The notes beneath the pieces were generated by a model that saw nothing but the letters and a program-made list of their open reading frames with translations, had not been told where the DNA came from and searched no databases. This document shows positions 7,860 through 16,128 of a DNA stretch of 64,000 nucleotides, in pieces. A program made the translations under genes and the position numbers. Origin of the DNA: Blautia schinkii (GTDB lineage Bacteria > Bacillota > Clostridia > Lachnospirales > Lachnospiraceae); the NCBI RefSeq assembly GCF_013304825.1, contig NZ_JAAWUO010000004.1, positions 1 to 64,000 on the forward strand, read 5' to 3'. Within the stretch, counting starts at the first letter, position 1; each line of letters opens with the position of its first letter.

Positions 7860-9821
7860 TTATTTTTTCTCTTCCTGAACCTCGATCTTACGGATCGTCT
7901 TGTTCTTAATCTCTTCTTTAATGAAGCTGATGAACTCACCCAGGTCTTTCATTCCCTCGTCTCCAAGGTAACGGCTTCTTACGGAAACCTTGCCCTCTTC
8001 TTCCTCTTTTGCACCAACGATAAGCATATACGGTACTCTCTCAAGACGTGCCTCACGAATCTTGTAGCCCATCTTCTCAGAACGTCCGTCTACAGAGCAG
8101 CGGATGCCGGCTTCTTTCATCTGAGCCTCAACCTTCTCGGCATAGCCATTGAATTTCTCGGAGATCGGGATCACACGAACCTGCTCCGGGCAAAGCCATG
8201 TCGGGAACATACCGGCATATTTCTCGATCAGCCATGCAAGTGTTCTCTCATAGCATCCCATAGATGTACGGTGGATGATGTACGGACGCTGTTTGTCACC
8301 GTTCTCATCGATGTAGTACATATCAAACTGCTCAGCAAGAAGTGCATCCCACTGAATTGTGATCATAGTATCTTCTTTTCCGTATACGTTCTTGGCGTTG
8401 ATATCAACCTTCGGTCCGTAGAAAGCAGCCTCTCCCACATCCTCTGTGAACGGAATGTTCAGCTCCTCAAGCATCTGGCGGATATGGCCTTCTGTCTCTT
8501 CCCATACCTCCGGCTCACCAATGTATTTCTCTTTATTTGCAGGGTCCCATTTGGAAAGATGGTATGTTACATCTTCCTCAACACCAAGTACCTGCAAACA
8601 GTACTGAGCAAGTGCGATACAGTCTTTGAACTCTTTTACCATCTGGTCCGGTCTTACGATCAGATGTCCCTCGGAAATAGTAAACTGACGAACTCGTGTC
8701 AGGCCATGCATCTCACCGGAGTCCTCGTTACGGAACAACGTAGAGGTCTCGCCAAGACGGATTGGCAGGTCACGGTAGCTGTGCTGTTCTGCTTTGTATA
8801 CATAGTACTGGAACGGGCATGTCATCGGACGAAGTGCATATACCTCTTTATCTTTCTCCTCATCGCCAAGTACGAACATACCGTCCTTGTAATGATCCCA
8901 GTGTCCGGAGATCTTGTAAAGATCGCTCTTTGCCATAAGAGGAGTTTTTGTTCTTACGTATCCACGCTTTGTCTCCTCATCCTCGATCCATCGCTGCAGT
9001 TCCTGCATCATGATAACACCGTTTGGCATGATAAGCGGAAGTCCCTGTCCGATTACATCTACAGTTGTAAAAATCTTCATCTCACGGCCAAGTTTGTTGT
9101 GGTCACGTCTCTTAGCCTCTTCCATCTGCTCCAGATGCTCTTTCAGTTCATCCTTTGTTGCATATGCTGTTCCATAGATACGTGTAAGCATTGCGTTCTT
9201 CTCGCTGCCTCTCCAGTATGCGCTGGAAGAAGAAAGAAGTTTGAACGCCTTAATGCCTTTCACGCTCATAAGGTGCGGTCCTGCGCAGAGATCTGTCCAG
9301 TCTCCCTGAGAATAGAAGGAAATCTCTTCTCCCTCCGGAAGATCCTCGATCAGCTCTACTTTGTATGGTTCATTTTTCTCCTTGAAGTATGCGATGGCAT
9401 CTTCACGGGATTTTGTAAAACGCTCGATCTTTGCGCCTTTTTTGATGATCTTTTTCATCTCTTTTTCGATGGCATCAAGATCATCGCGTGAAAATGGCTC
9501 ATGATCGAAATCATAATAGAATCCTGTATCAATAGATGGTCCGATGGCAACTTTTGCGTTCGGATATAAGTTCTGTACAGCCTGCGCCATTACATGGGAT
9601 GCTGTATGGCGGAGAACTGCAAGACCTTTCTCATCTCTTGCTGTAAGGATGTTAAGCTCACAGTCACTGTCAAGAACTGTACGGAGATCTACAACCTCTC
9701 CGTTTACCTCTCCTGCACATGCTGCGCGTGCAAGACCTTCACTGATATCATATGCGATATCGATTACAGATTTTGCTTCTGCATATTCTTTTTTTGATCC
9801 GTCTTTTAATGTGATGATCAT
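7860..9821 (-). CDS. thrS: Threonyl-tRNA synthetase
   Basis: A 653-residue class II aminoacyl-tRNA synthetase charging tRNA-Thr. Order: TGS domain (residues 1-60, MIITLKDGSKKEYAEAKSV), editing domain with HTASHVMAQAVQ, catalytic core with RPMTCPFQYYVYK and the motif 3 segment HRTSMGCYERTLAWLIEKY, then the anticodon-binding domain (VRVIPISEKFNGYAEKV). GGAG lies 8 bases before the ATG at 9821; the longer frame to 9863 lacks a site. Expression is predicted to respond to uncharged tRNA-Thr through the T-box leader just upstream. The gene is monocistronic, ending at the terminator shared with aroE. Confidence 0.97.
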   Translation of the reverse strand: MIITLKDGSKKEYAEAKSVIDIAYDISEGLARAACAGEVNGEVVDLRTVLDSDCELNILTARDEKGLAVLRHTASHVMAQAVQNLYPNAKVAIGPSIDTGFYYDFDHEPFSRDDLDAIEKEMKKIIKKGAKIERFTKSREDAIAYFKEKNEPYKVELIEDLPEGEEISFYSQGDWTDLCAGPHLMSVKGIKAFKLLSSSSAYWRGSEKNAMLTRIYGTAYATKDELKEHLEQMEEAKRRDHNKLGREMKIFTTVDVIGQGLPLIMPNGVIMMQELQRWIEDEETKRGYVRTKTPLMAKSDLYKISGHWDHYKDGMFVLGDEEKDKEVYALRPMTCPFQYYVYKAEQHSYRDLPIRLGETSTLFRNEDSGEMHGLTRVRQFTISEGHLIVRPDQMVKEFKDCIALAQYCLQVLGVEEDVTYHLSKWDPANKEKYIGEPEVWEETEGHIRQMLEELNIPFTEDVGEAAFYGPKVDINAKNVYGKEDTMITIQWDALLAEQFDMYYIDENGDKQRPYIIHRTSMGCYERTLAWLIEKYAGMFPTWLCPEQVRVIPISEKFNGYAEKVEAQMKEAGIRCSVDGRSEKMGYKIREARLERVPYMLIVGAKEEEEGKVSVRSRYLGDEGMKDLGEFISFIKEEIKNKTIRKIEVQEEKK

Positions 9822-9901
9822 AATCGTTTCTCCTTTCATTTTCGGTAAATTTCTATGGTACACAGTGCAGTTTCTGTTATTATGAAGGATTTTTTTGCAA
9901 T

Positions 9902-10167
9902 AAAAAATCCCTCACAGTACATCGTGCACTGTAAGGGACGAGTTTGTTCATTCTCGCGGTTCCACCCTGCTTGCTCTGCTTCCTTGGTCACGCCAGGATA
10001 CAAAGCCTCTCAATTTAGATGATAACGGAATCACCGGACCGGATTGGGGCCACTCGGAGGTAGTTTTCGACTGTTTCCTGATAAGATATTTCCAGCACTT
10101 CACATCTCTCTCTGTAACATTTCACAGCTTACTCGTCTCGTCAACGTGTTGCTTTATTGCTTTTTCT
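9902..10167 (-). ncRNA. T-box leader of thrS (tRNA-Thr riboswitch)
   Basis: The minus strand contains the conserved T-box core AGGGTGGAACCGCG (9955..9968), an upstream AGAGAGAGATGTG and GCTGGAAATATC region typical of stem I, and a candidate specifier codon ACC (complement of 10059..10061), which would select tRNA-Thr. The terminator is CCCTTACAGTGCA pairing with TGTACTGTGAGGG (9909..9937), followed by six T residues at 9902..9907. Uncharged tRNA-Thr should stabilise the antiterminator. This explains the 425-base gap upstream of thrS. Confidence 0.93.
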
Positions 10168-10174
10168 GTGGTTT

Positions 10175-10203
10175 ATTATAAGCTCATGATTTTTATTTGT
10201 CAA
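10175..10203 (-). promoter_or_regulatory. Consensus promoter of the thrS T-box leader
   Basis: Perfect TTGACA (10198..10203), 17 bases, perfect TATAAT (10175..10180) on the minus strand, just before the T-box stem I. Confidence 0.9.
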
Positions 10204-10246
10204 CGCATGTTGGCAAAATTTTTGAGATTTCTCTTCTCGCACAGAT

Positions 10247-10729
10247 CTACAGATTTCCCATGAGTTTGTCTTTGATAATGGCCAGAATCTCACGGGGAAT
10301 GTAGATAAAAAGACGCCAGCTTCGATACCTGGAAGGTACCATGGCCACTTCCCGGAATCCACATTTTCTTGCAATGGCTGCTCCTCTCCATACATGAAAA
10401 TTGTTCGTCACCACGCCTACGGAACAGTCTGTGGTTCCGATCTTTCTGCGGCTGAACTCCAAATTCTCTTTCGTACTGGTAGATTCCTCTTCCCGTATCA
10501 GTCTGTCCCCGTTTATTCCGTGACCGGTAAGGTAGCGATACATGGCCTCTGCCTCGGAAATGTTTTCTCCATCACCTTTTCCTCCGGAGAGCACTGCCTT
10601 CGTACCCGGATTTTCTTCAAGATAAAGAAGGGCCCTTCTGGCTCGTTCCAGAAGGGCAAGTGTCATCCGTGTTCCGTCCACATGGGCACCTAACACGATA
10701 ATGTAATCCAGATTCTTCTTTACGCTCAT
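10247..10729 (-). CDS. YdcF-type DUF218 protein
   Basis: A 160-residue protein of the DUF218 (YdcF/SanA-like) family. The pattern is clear: DYIIVLGAHVDG at the start, KAVLSGGKGDGE, SEAEAMYRYLTGHGI, then EESTSTKENLEFSRR and VVTNNFHVWRGAAIARKCGF. Biochemical roles in this family are poorly defined; cell-envelope functions have been proposed for some members. It has no membrane segment, so it is a compact soluble version. The start ATG shares its A with the TAA stop of the upstream SEC-C gene (TAATG), implying translational coupling. Longer upstream starts would lie inside the SEC-C gene. Confidence 0.78.
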   Translation of the reverse strand: MSVKKNLDYIIVLGAHVDGTRMTLALLERARRALLYLEENPGTKAVLSGGKGDGENISEAEAMYRYLTGHGINGDRLIREEESTSTKENLEFSRRKIGTTDCSVGVVTNNFHVWRGAAIARKCGFREVAMVPSRYRSWRLFIYIPREILAIIKDKLMGNL

Positions 10730-11238
10730 TATCTTCCGCAGCAGTGTTTGTATTTCTTGCCGCTTCCGCATGGGCACGGATCGTTTCTTCCGACCTTGTG
10801 CGGTTTCACAACTGTGCCGGATTTCTTCTGCTCCATGTAGAGGGTTTTCTTTTTCTCTTCTGTGAAGATCTTGTCCCACTGAGGAAGGTTGTAAAGCCAG
10901 TCAGCCTTGGCATCTACCATGTTCTTATAGAGAGCCTCTTTATCAAATGCAAGGTTTACCTTGGTATTCTCATCCATAGTCTCGATCGGGTTCGGAACCT
11001 TCAGACTGTCATTGATTCCGTCAAGGAAACCAACCATAGTCATAACGTCCTGACCGTATTTCTCAGCAAGCTCTTTTACAGTTCCGGAAACGATCTCATC
11101 CGGGTTCTCAAGAAGCTGCTCATAAATATTCTTCTCAATGTTAAAATAATTTGCCCAGAAGCGCTGAAGCTTATTCTTATCTGCATTCTGATTATAAGCA
11201 ATGGAACGCCACTGCTCAAGAATTGTCATATCGCTCAT
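10729..11238 (-). CDS. SEC-C motif protein
   Basis: A 169-residue protein ending in a textbook SEC-C zinc-binding motif, [18 protein letters not shown], with Cys-x-Cys and Cys-Cys ligands. The rest is helical and matches nothing I recognise. In SecA the motif binds zinc and SecB; stand-alone SEC-C proteins are common in Clostridia and mostly uncharacterised. GAGGA lies 7-8 bases before the ATG. It is the first gene of a two-gene unit with the DUF218 gene and has its own promoter. Confidence 0.8.
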   Translation of the reverse strand: MSDMTILEQWRSIAYNQNADKNKLQRFWANYFNIEKNIYEQLLENPDEIVSGTVKELAEKYGQDVMTMVGFLDGINDSLKVPNPIETMDENTKVNLAFDKEALYKNMVDAKADWLYNLPQWDKIFTEEKKKTLYMEQKKSGTVVKPHKVGRNDPCPCGSGKKYKHCCGR

Positions 11239-11310
11239 TGTCTGATCCTCTTTTCCAAAATTTTAGATAAATAAGACGGAGATTTATATTCCGCTTCGCA
11301 ATTTTTATTT

Positions 11311-11339
11311 ATTATATCATCTTTTGGCGAAGAAATCAA
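11311..11339 (-). promoter_or_regulatory. Promoter of the SEC-C / DUF218 unit
   Basis: TTGATT (11334..11339), 17 bases, TATAAT (11311..11316) on the minus strand, about 70 bases before the SEC-C start. Confidence 0.7.
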
Positions 11340-11582
11340 ATACATCTGTTTCATATCAGTTTTGAAAGGTAAATTTATTTTATAGCCTACCCATTTTGTG
11401 ATTTCACATATTTACACATTTCTTATAAATTTAGGAAAGTTATCCACATTGAATGATTACACGGATTCCCTCTCTAAAAAAAATGTGCATAAATTTGTGT
11501 TTTCCTCTTGGCAGGCATCACCTTCTTTGCTAAAATTAAATCAGTTTAGAACTGCTCTATGCAGCTCCACTTTTATATCTTC
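11340..11582. other. AT-rich stretch with no gene
   Basis: No coding sequence is supported between the SEC-C promoter and the insertion-sequence remnant. The only marks are two isolated DnaA-box-like 9-mers (11440..11448 and 11484..11492), which I do not read as an origin. Confidence 0.6.
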
Positions 11583-12843
11583 CCTAAATCCGTGAAGTTG
11601 ATTTCTTCACAGGCTCCTTAAATCCTATAATTTCAAGCTTTTGCGATACTCTGTTGTTCAATATCATTATTCACCCAACCGGTGAAAGCAATCTATGGTA
11701 AAATAGACGTAACAAAACCTATGGATTGGAGTTTTTTACCATAAATAACAACCACCGAATCACACTGAACACTAATAAGAACATTATTGTCGAGTTTACA
11801 AATGAACGCATTATCCCAGCCAGCGGTCTGGCTATTGTGGGCGCCCTCCTTGGGAAAAGCGATTTCATCAAAAAACTCAATCGCATGGATGTGACATCCA
11901 ACCGGTCTCAGCATCAGATTAAGAACGGTGATATTGTACTCACTTACCTTGGAATGCTTTGCATGGGCAAACCTTACTTTGAAGCTGTCCATGAAATGGA
12001 CGATGACAAGGACTTTTACAAAGCCGCTCTTGGCATCACCCGGAGCATTCCTTCCGAATAGACACTGCGCCAGCGTATGGATGACATCGGTGTTTCACGA
12101 ACCTACAAAGGGGTTGACGGCTATGCGCCTATGATGGCATATATAGGTACAGAGGGGTACGCCATCAATTTCGAACTCCGTGAAGGAAAACAGCATTGTC
12201 AGAAGGGGACGGTTAAATTTCTGCAGGAAACAATAACGCTTTGCCACAAACTGACAGATAAGCCGCTGTTGATTCGCCTTGATTCCGGCAATGACTCCAT
12301 CGACAATGTTGCTGTTCTGATGGATTAAAGAGTTTACACTCCGTACCGGCTACAAGATTACGGAACGAACCATTGATAAATATGGTCAGTTCAATCTGGA
12401 AAGTTCACGACCAATGCACTGATACTCGAATTGGGGATGATCGCATATAACATTCTCCGTATGATCGGTCAGGGCACAATTGGAGGACGAGCACCTCGTC
12501 AGAAGAGGGATGTTAAACGCCGTCGTTTACGCACAGTTATCAGCAACCTGATCATGATGGCAGGCCATGTAACCATGCGTGCACGCCAGTTGATAATCGG
12601 ACTTGGAAAAAGCAACATCTGGCGGCATATATTTTCTGATATCTGTCAGAAATATGCTGTCACAAACGCATAAGTAACAAAGCAATTTTATAGTAGGCTT
12701 ATTTCGTGTACCTTTTTTGCCCAATGAGCGCTTGGAGTCACGACATTGGTATTGAAAATAGACAGGGAAGTATATTTTTATCATGGAACTAACTTGCCCT
12801 TGGCAGGTTGGTTCACTTAAAGGATGAACTTCACGGATTCAGG
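11583..12843 (+). mobile_element. Decayed IS1380-family insertion sequence
   Basis: The remnant is bounded by inverted copies of CCTAAATCCGTGAAGTT (11583..11599) and its near-identical partner on the other strand (12827..12843), 16 of 17 bases identical and starting with CC as IS1380 ends usually do. About 1.26 kb lies between them, short of the roughly 1.6-1.7 kb usual for the family, in line with the deletions in the transposase. I see no target-site duplication, so the exact ends are tentative. Confidence 0.65.
11726..12673 (+). pseudogene. IS1380-family transposase, multiply broken
   Basis: Three pieces of one DDE transposase can be read. Residues 1-111 (ITLNTNKNIIVEFTNERI, TYLGMLCMGKPYFEAVHEM) run to an in-frame TAG at 12059..12061. 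The same frame continues to 12328 with TYKGVDGYAPMMAYIGTEGY and the family's LLIRLDSGNDS. After TAA at 12326..12328 the reading shifts to FTLRTGYKITERTIDKYGQF, and a final segment TNALILELGMIAYNILRM runs to 12673. Family transposases are about 430 residues; roughly 280 remain, so a nonsense mutation and at least two deletions have inactivated it. Confidence 0.85.
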
Positions 12844-12889
12844 AAATTATTTATTCTTATATGTGTACATATAGCACGGAGGTGGTTTT

Positions 12890-13177
12890 ATGAAGTATAT
12901 TCAGGATAATGGGAAAATTAAATTATGTGAAACTGATAATATGGATCATCTCGTGCGGTTAACACAAGCGTTGAATGAAAATAATATTCCTTATGAAACC
13001 AGATTGAAAAAAGCAACATTTATCAATAATCTTTTTTTCTTGATTTTTTATCATACTTTTGCATCGGGAATTGATCATAAGAATGAAACAACATGTATTT
13101 ATGTACTAGAAAAGGATTTTGATGCTGCCAAAAAAGCAATAGTAAACTACAGAGAGACTGTGAGAAAAAGTCTGTAA
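12890..13177 (+). CDS. Small hypothetical protein, DUF2007-like
   Basis: A 95-residue protein with a strong start (GGAGGTGGTTTT before the ATG). The pattern TDNMDHLVRLTQALNENNIPYE near the N-terminus and CIYVLEKDFDAAKKAIVNY near the C-terminus resembles DUF2007 'signal transducing' proteins, which have a ferredoxin-like fold; this assignment is tentative. No membrane segment is convincing, although residues 44-58 are hydrophobic. It is intact, has a terminator behind it, and sits between two transposase remnants. Confidence 0.6.
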   Translation: MKYIQDNGKIKLCETDNMDHLVRLTQALNENNIPYETRLKKATFINNLFFLIFYHTFASGIDHKNETTCIYVLEKDFDAAKKAIVNYRETVRKSL

Positions 13178-13200
13178 ATAAGATTCTTCTATGATAATGA

Positions 13201-13241
13201 AGGGTGAAAAGTTCTTTCACAGAGCTTTTTGCCCTTACTCT
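13201..13241 (+). terminator. Terminator after the small DUF2007-like gene
   Basis: AGGGTGAAAAGTTC (13201..13214) pairs with GAGCTTTTTGCCCT (13222..13235) using three G-T pairs, followed by a T-rich tail. Confidence 0.6.
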
Positions 13242-13372
13242 TTATATATAACAGGTGCAAATCTGCATGTCAAGAGCAGGCGGATTTTCCGCCTGTCTTA
13301 ACTGTTTCAGAGTTACTGTTCACTCCCAATGTCATTTACTTAAGAAATTTCCTTGTAAAAAAAGGAGTTTGA

Positions 13373-13534
13373 TTGGATCACTTAAAAGAACTCTACCATC
13401 TCAGATGGTCACAGGAAACAGCATACTGGGATCTAAAATACCCACTATGTTTAAAAGCATTTCATAGCCAAAAGTATGCTTATATTGTACAGGAAGTATT
13501 TACCAGGGTACCCATAAGCTTTTGTTACCGTTAG
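13373..13534 (+). pseudogene. IS4-family transposase C-terminal fragment
   Basis: A 53-residue stretch between a TGA at 13370 and TAG at 13532 reads LKELYHLRWSQETAYWDLKY followed by CLKAFHSQKYAYIVQEVFTR. It matches the C-terminal DDE region of IS4-type transposases, whose usual form is LYHxRWxIETxFRxLKY...FHxKKxxxIxQEIxAR, including the catalytic glutamate in QET. Nothing upstream continues the protein and no inverted repeats are evident, so it is a scrap of an older insertion. Confidence 0.75.
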
Positions 13535-13734
13535 CAGTAACTGCCCATGTCCAATATAGACCTTTTTGCATCAAATGGGAAGTAAAAATATAATTTTTTG
13601 CTTACCTTTCTTAAAGTTACCCTAAAAATAAAAACTTACCACCACATGTGTCAAAAAGATCACAAGATCTTATATATTTTCTGTATAACAGATGCCGTTC
13701 CGGGAGATACTTATCATATCCTCCCCTTTAGAAT
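13535..13734. other. Intergenic stretch without a recognisable gene
   Basis: AT-rich sequence between the transposase scrap and a terminator-like hairpin. I see no start with a ribosome-binding site and no family motif; it may be further eroded insertion-sequence DNA. Confidence 0.5.
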
Positions 13735-13777
13735 GCAGAGGGCTTCGCGATGGTGCAGGCCCTCTGCGTTTCTCTTT
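13735..13777 (+). terminator. Strong hairpin before the HAD gene
   Basis: GCAGAGGGC (13735..13743) and GCCCTCTGC (13759..13767) form a perfect 9-bp stem followed on the plus strand by a T-rich tail. It lies just past the 3' end of the minus-strand HAD gene and may serve both strands. Confidence 0.65.
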
Positions 13778-13789
13778 TCACACTGAAGG

Positions 13790-14611
13790 TCATTTCACAC
13801 CAAGCTTCTCAAGCTCCTTCGCCGCCTGTTTCAGATTCTCAAACTGAATGGTATGAATACCGGCTTTTCCGGCTCCCTCACAGTTCACGGCACGATCATC
13901 CAGAAATACCGATTTCTCCGGTTTCAGGCTGTAACGCTTCAGAAGTGTTTTGTAAATATCCACCTCAGGCTTGATCTGCTGCACATCACAGGAAAATACC
14001 ACTCCGTCCATATATTTCAGAAAAGACATATCCTGCTTTGTACGATCCAGCATATAAGTTCCGTAGTTGGAAAGGACATAGAGATGATATCCCTGATTTT
14101 TGAGATATTTCACCCAGGTTTCCGCATAATCATACAGATGCATACACTCCGGATCACGTCGTACCACCTCACGGATATCTGCTTCATATTCCGGTGCACT
14201 TTCCACAAATTTATCTACATACCAGGACTCCTCATGCTGTCCACGGTCCTGTTCCTCCCAGATCGGGTTTCGAAATACTGCATCTGCGATTTTCTGATAC
14301 TTTTCTTCCGGGAAGTCATAGCTCCGAAGATACTCTTCCCAGTCATAGCCCATCAGCACATTTCCCACATCAAAAATAATATTCTCGATCATACGGTTTT
14401 CATTCTCTCTCGGTTTCTTATTTCCCCAGATCCGGTACGCCATCCAGAAAACATACGCTACGATCGGTACCAGAACTGCTGCCGCAAAAGCCCCCCGGAA
14501 CAAAGCCTGGGCGTTTTCACTGCTTCCCCAGGCAAATGCCATTGGAAGGCAGAATATAAGAAGTAATATGACAACACCTGCAAGTGCCGCGATTCTTTTA
14601 AAATTTTTCAT
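13790..14611 (-). CDS. Membrane-tethered HAD-family hydrolase
   Basis: A 273-residue protein with two parts. Residues 1-70 contain two membrane segments (IAALAGVVILLLIFCLPMAF and AFAAAVLVPIVAYVFWMAY). From about residue 74 there is a complete HAD subfamily IA domain starting MIENIIFDVGNVLMGYDWEE, with the Thr/Ser motif in LYVLSNYG, the lysine in QQIKPEVDIYK and the acidic motif FLDDRAVNCEGAGKAG. The second aspartate of the classic DxD motif is replaced (DVG), as in YihX-type phosphatases. AAGGAAG lies before the ATG at 14611. An internal ATG at the HAD boundary has only a weak site, so one fused polypeptide is more likely. The substrate is unknown. Confidence 0.75.
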   Translation of the reverse strand: MKNFKRIAALAGVVILLLIFCLPMAFAWGSSENAQALFRGAFAAAVLVPIVAYVFWMAYRIWGNKKPRENENRMIENIIFDVGNVLMGYDWEEYLRSYDFPEEKYQKIADAVFRNPIWEEQDRGQHEESWYVDKFVESAPEYEADIREVVRRDPECMHLYDYAETWVKYLKNQGYHLYVLSNYGTYMLDRTKQDMSFLKYMDGVVFSCDVQQIKPEVDIYKTLLKRYSLKPEKSVFLDDRAVNCEGAGKAGIHTIQFENLKQAAKELEKLGVK

Positions 14612-14681
14612 TGAGCTTCCTTTCACATGATACATCAGCTATTCTATCTGTTATTTTAACTGAATATCTCTTTGAACCAAA

Positions 14682-14710
14682 AGGGCGCCGGAGAAATTCT
14701 TCCCCGGCGC
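14682..14710 (-). terminator. Terminator after purA
   Basis: GCGCCGG and CCGGCGC (14685..14691, 14704..14710) form a GC-rich stem followed on the minus strand by CCTTTT. Confidence 0.65.
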
Positions 14711-14745
14711 TTCCTGTTGTCATAATCCTGATACTGTAAAAATAA

Positions 14746-16020
14746 TTATCTGTAAATGATGTCGCTTCTTCCTGGTCCGTTAGAGATCATTGTGATCGGG
14801 AATCCAATATGTTTTTCTACGAACTCTACATATTTTCTGCAGTTCTCCGGAAGATCCTCGTATTTCTTGATTCCGCGGATATCACATTTCCAGCCCGGAA
14901 GTTTCTCGATAACCGGTTTTGCTTTCTCAAGCTGTACAGTGGTCGGGAATTCTGTTGTTACCTCTCCATCAATCTCATAGCCTGTGCAAACCGGGATCTC
15001 ATCCAGATATCCCAGAACATCCAGTACTGTAAAAGCAACGTCTGTAGCTCCCTGGAGACGGCATCCGTATTTGGATGCAACACAGTCGAACCATCCCATA
15101 CGTCTCGGACGGCCTGTAGTAGCACCGAACTCACCGCCGTCACCGCCGCGTTTTCTCAGCTCATCTGCTTCCTCGCCGAAGATCTCAGAAACGAATGCAC
15201 CTGCTCCAACTGCACTGGAGTAAGCTTTGCATACGGTTACGACCTTCTTGATCTCATATGGAGGCAGGCCTGCACCGATGGCACCATAAGCAGCCAGTGT
15301 GGAAGAGGATGTAACCATCGGATAGATTCCGTGATCCGGGTCTTTTAAGGTTCCAAGCTGTCCCTCAAGAAGAACCTGTTTTCCCTCTTTCAGTGCATTC
15401 CAGAGATAGAGAGATACGTCGCATACGTATGGCTCAACCATCTTCTTGTATTCCATCAGCTCATTCATGATGTCTTCCGGTTTCAGAAGAGGCTTATGAT
15501 AGAGATGCTCAAGTGTTACGTTCTTGGTCTCGCAGATACGTACAACCTTCTCTTTCAGTGCTTCCTCATCAAAAAGCTCACTTACCTGGAAGCCGATCTT
15601 TGCATATTTGTCAGAATAGAACGGAGCGATTCCGGATTTTGTGGAACCGAAAGCCTTGCCGCCAAGACGCTCCTCCTCATACTGATCAAACAGAATGTGG
15701 TAAGACATTACCATCTGTGCTCTGTTGGAGATCAGGATCTTCGGTGCAGGTACTCCACGGCTTACCACTTCATTGTACTCTTTAAAAAATACAGGAATGT
15801 TCAGTGCAACACCGTTTCCGATGACACTGGTCGTATGTCCGTAAAACACACCTGACGGAAGTGTATGAAGTGCGAATTTACCGTAATCATTTACGATGGT
15901 GTGGCCCGCATTGGCTCCACCCTGAAATCTTACGATGATATCGGCTTTCTCAGCAAGCATATCTGTGATCTTGCCTTTACCTTCATCTCCCCAGTTTGCT
16001 CCTACTACTGCAGTTACCAT
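14746..16020 (-). CDS. purA: Adenylosuccinate synthetase
   Basis: A 424-residue GTP-dependent enzyme joining IMP and aspartate to adenylosuccinate, the first committed AMP step. The N-terminus has the P-loop WGDEGKGKITD, followed by GGANAGHTIV with the catalytic histidine; later come GSTKSGIAPFYSDKYAK and, near the C-terminus, GATTGRPRRMGWFD with the substrate-binding loop. AAGGAGG lies 9 bases before the ATG at 16020. It follows purB on the same strand with a gap of 108 bases, so the two enzymes that convert IMP to AMP are adjacent. Confidence 0.96.
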   Translation of the reverse strand: MVTAVVGANWGDEGKGKITDMLAEKADIIVRFQGGANAGHTIVNDYGKFALHTLPSGVFYGHTTSVIGNGVALNIPVFFKEYNEVVSRGVPAPKILISNRAQMVMSYHILFDQYEEERLGGKAFGSTKSGIAPFYSDKYAKIGFQVSELFDEEALKEKVVRICETKNVTLEHLYHKPLLKPEDIMNELMEYKKMVEPYVCDVSLYLWNALKEGKQVLLEGQLGTLKDPDHGIYPMVTSSSTLAAYGAIGAGLPPYEIKKVVTVCKAYSSAVGAGAFVSEIFGEEADELRKRGGDGGEFGATTGRPRRMGWFDCVASKYGCRLQGATDVAFTVLDVLGYLDEIPVCTGYEIDGEVTTEFPTTVQLEKAKPVIEKLPGWKCDIRGIKKYEDLPENCRKYVEFVEKHIGFPITMISNGPGRSDIIYR

Positions 16021-16128
16021 AACACAGTTCCTCCTTGTGTCTTTCTCTATTATTCGGAATGCCACGTTATCTGTTATCATCCACAGAAAACTGACATTCT
16101 TGTCTGTGTTCTTTTTATGCTTACAGCA

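Noticed and set aside
8271-9491. Long open frame on the plus strand across thrS
   Set aside because: It is antisense to a clear threonyl-tRNA synthetase gene, has no family motifs, no ribosome-binding site and odd composition; it reflects codon bias of thrS. Similar shadow frames cross dnaK, rnj and purA/purB.
11440-11492. Two DnaA-box-like 9-mers, TTATCCACA and an inverted TTATGCACA, as an origin of replication
   Set aside because: Only two sites, no dnaA/dnaN, no unwinding region; a few such matches are expected by chance in an AT-rich 64-kb window.
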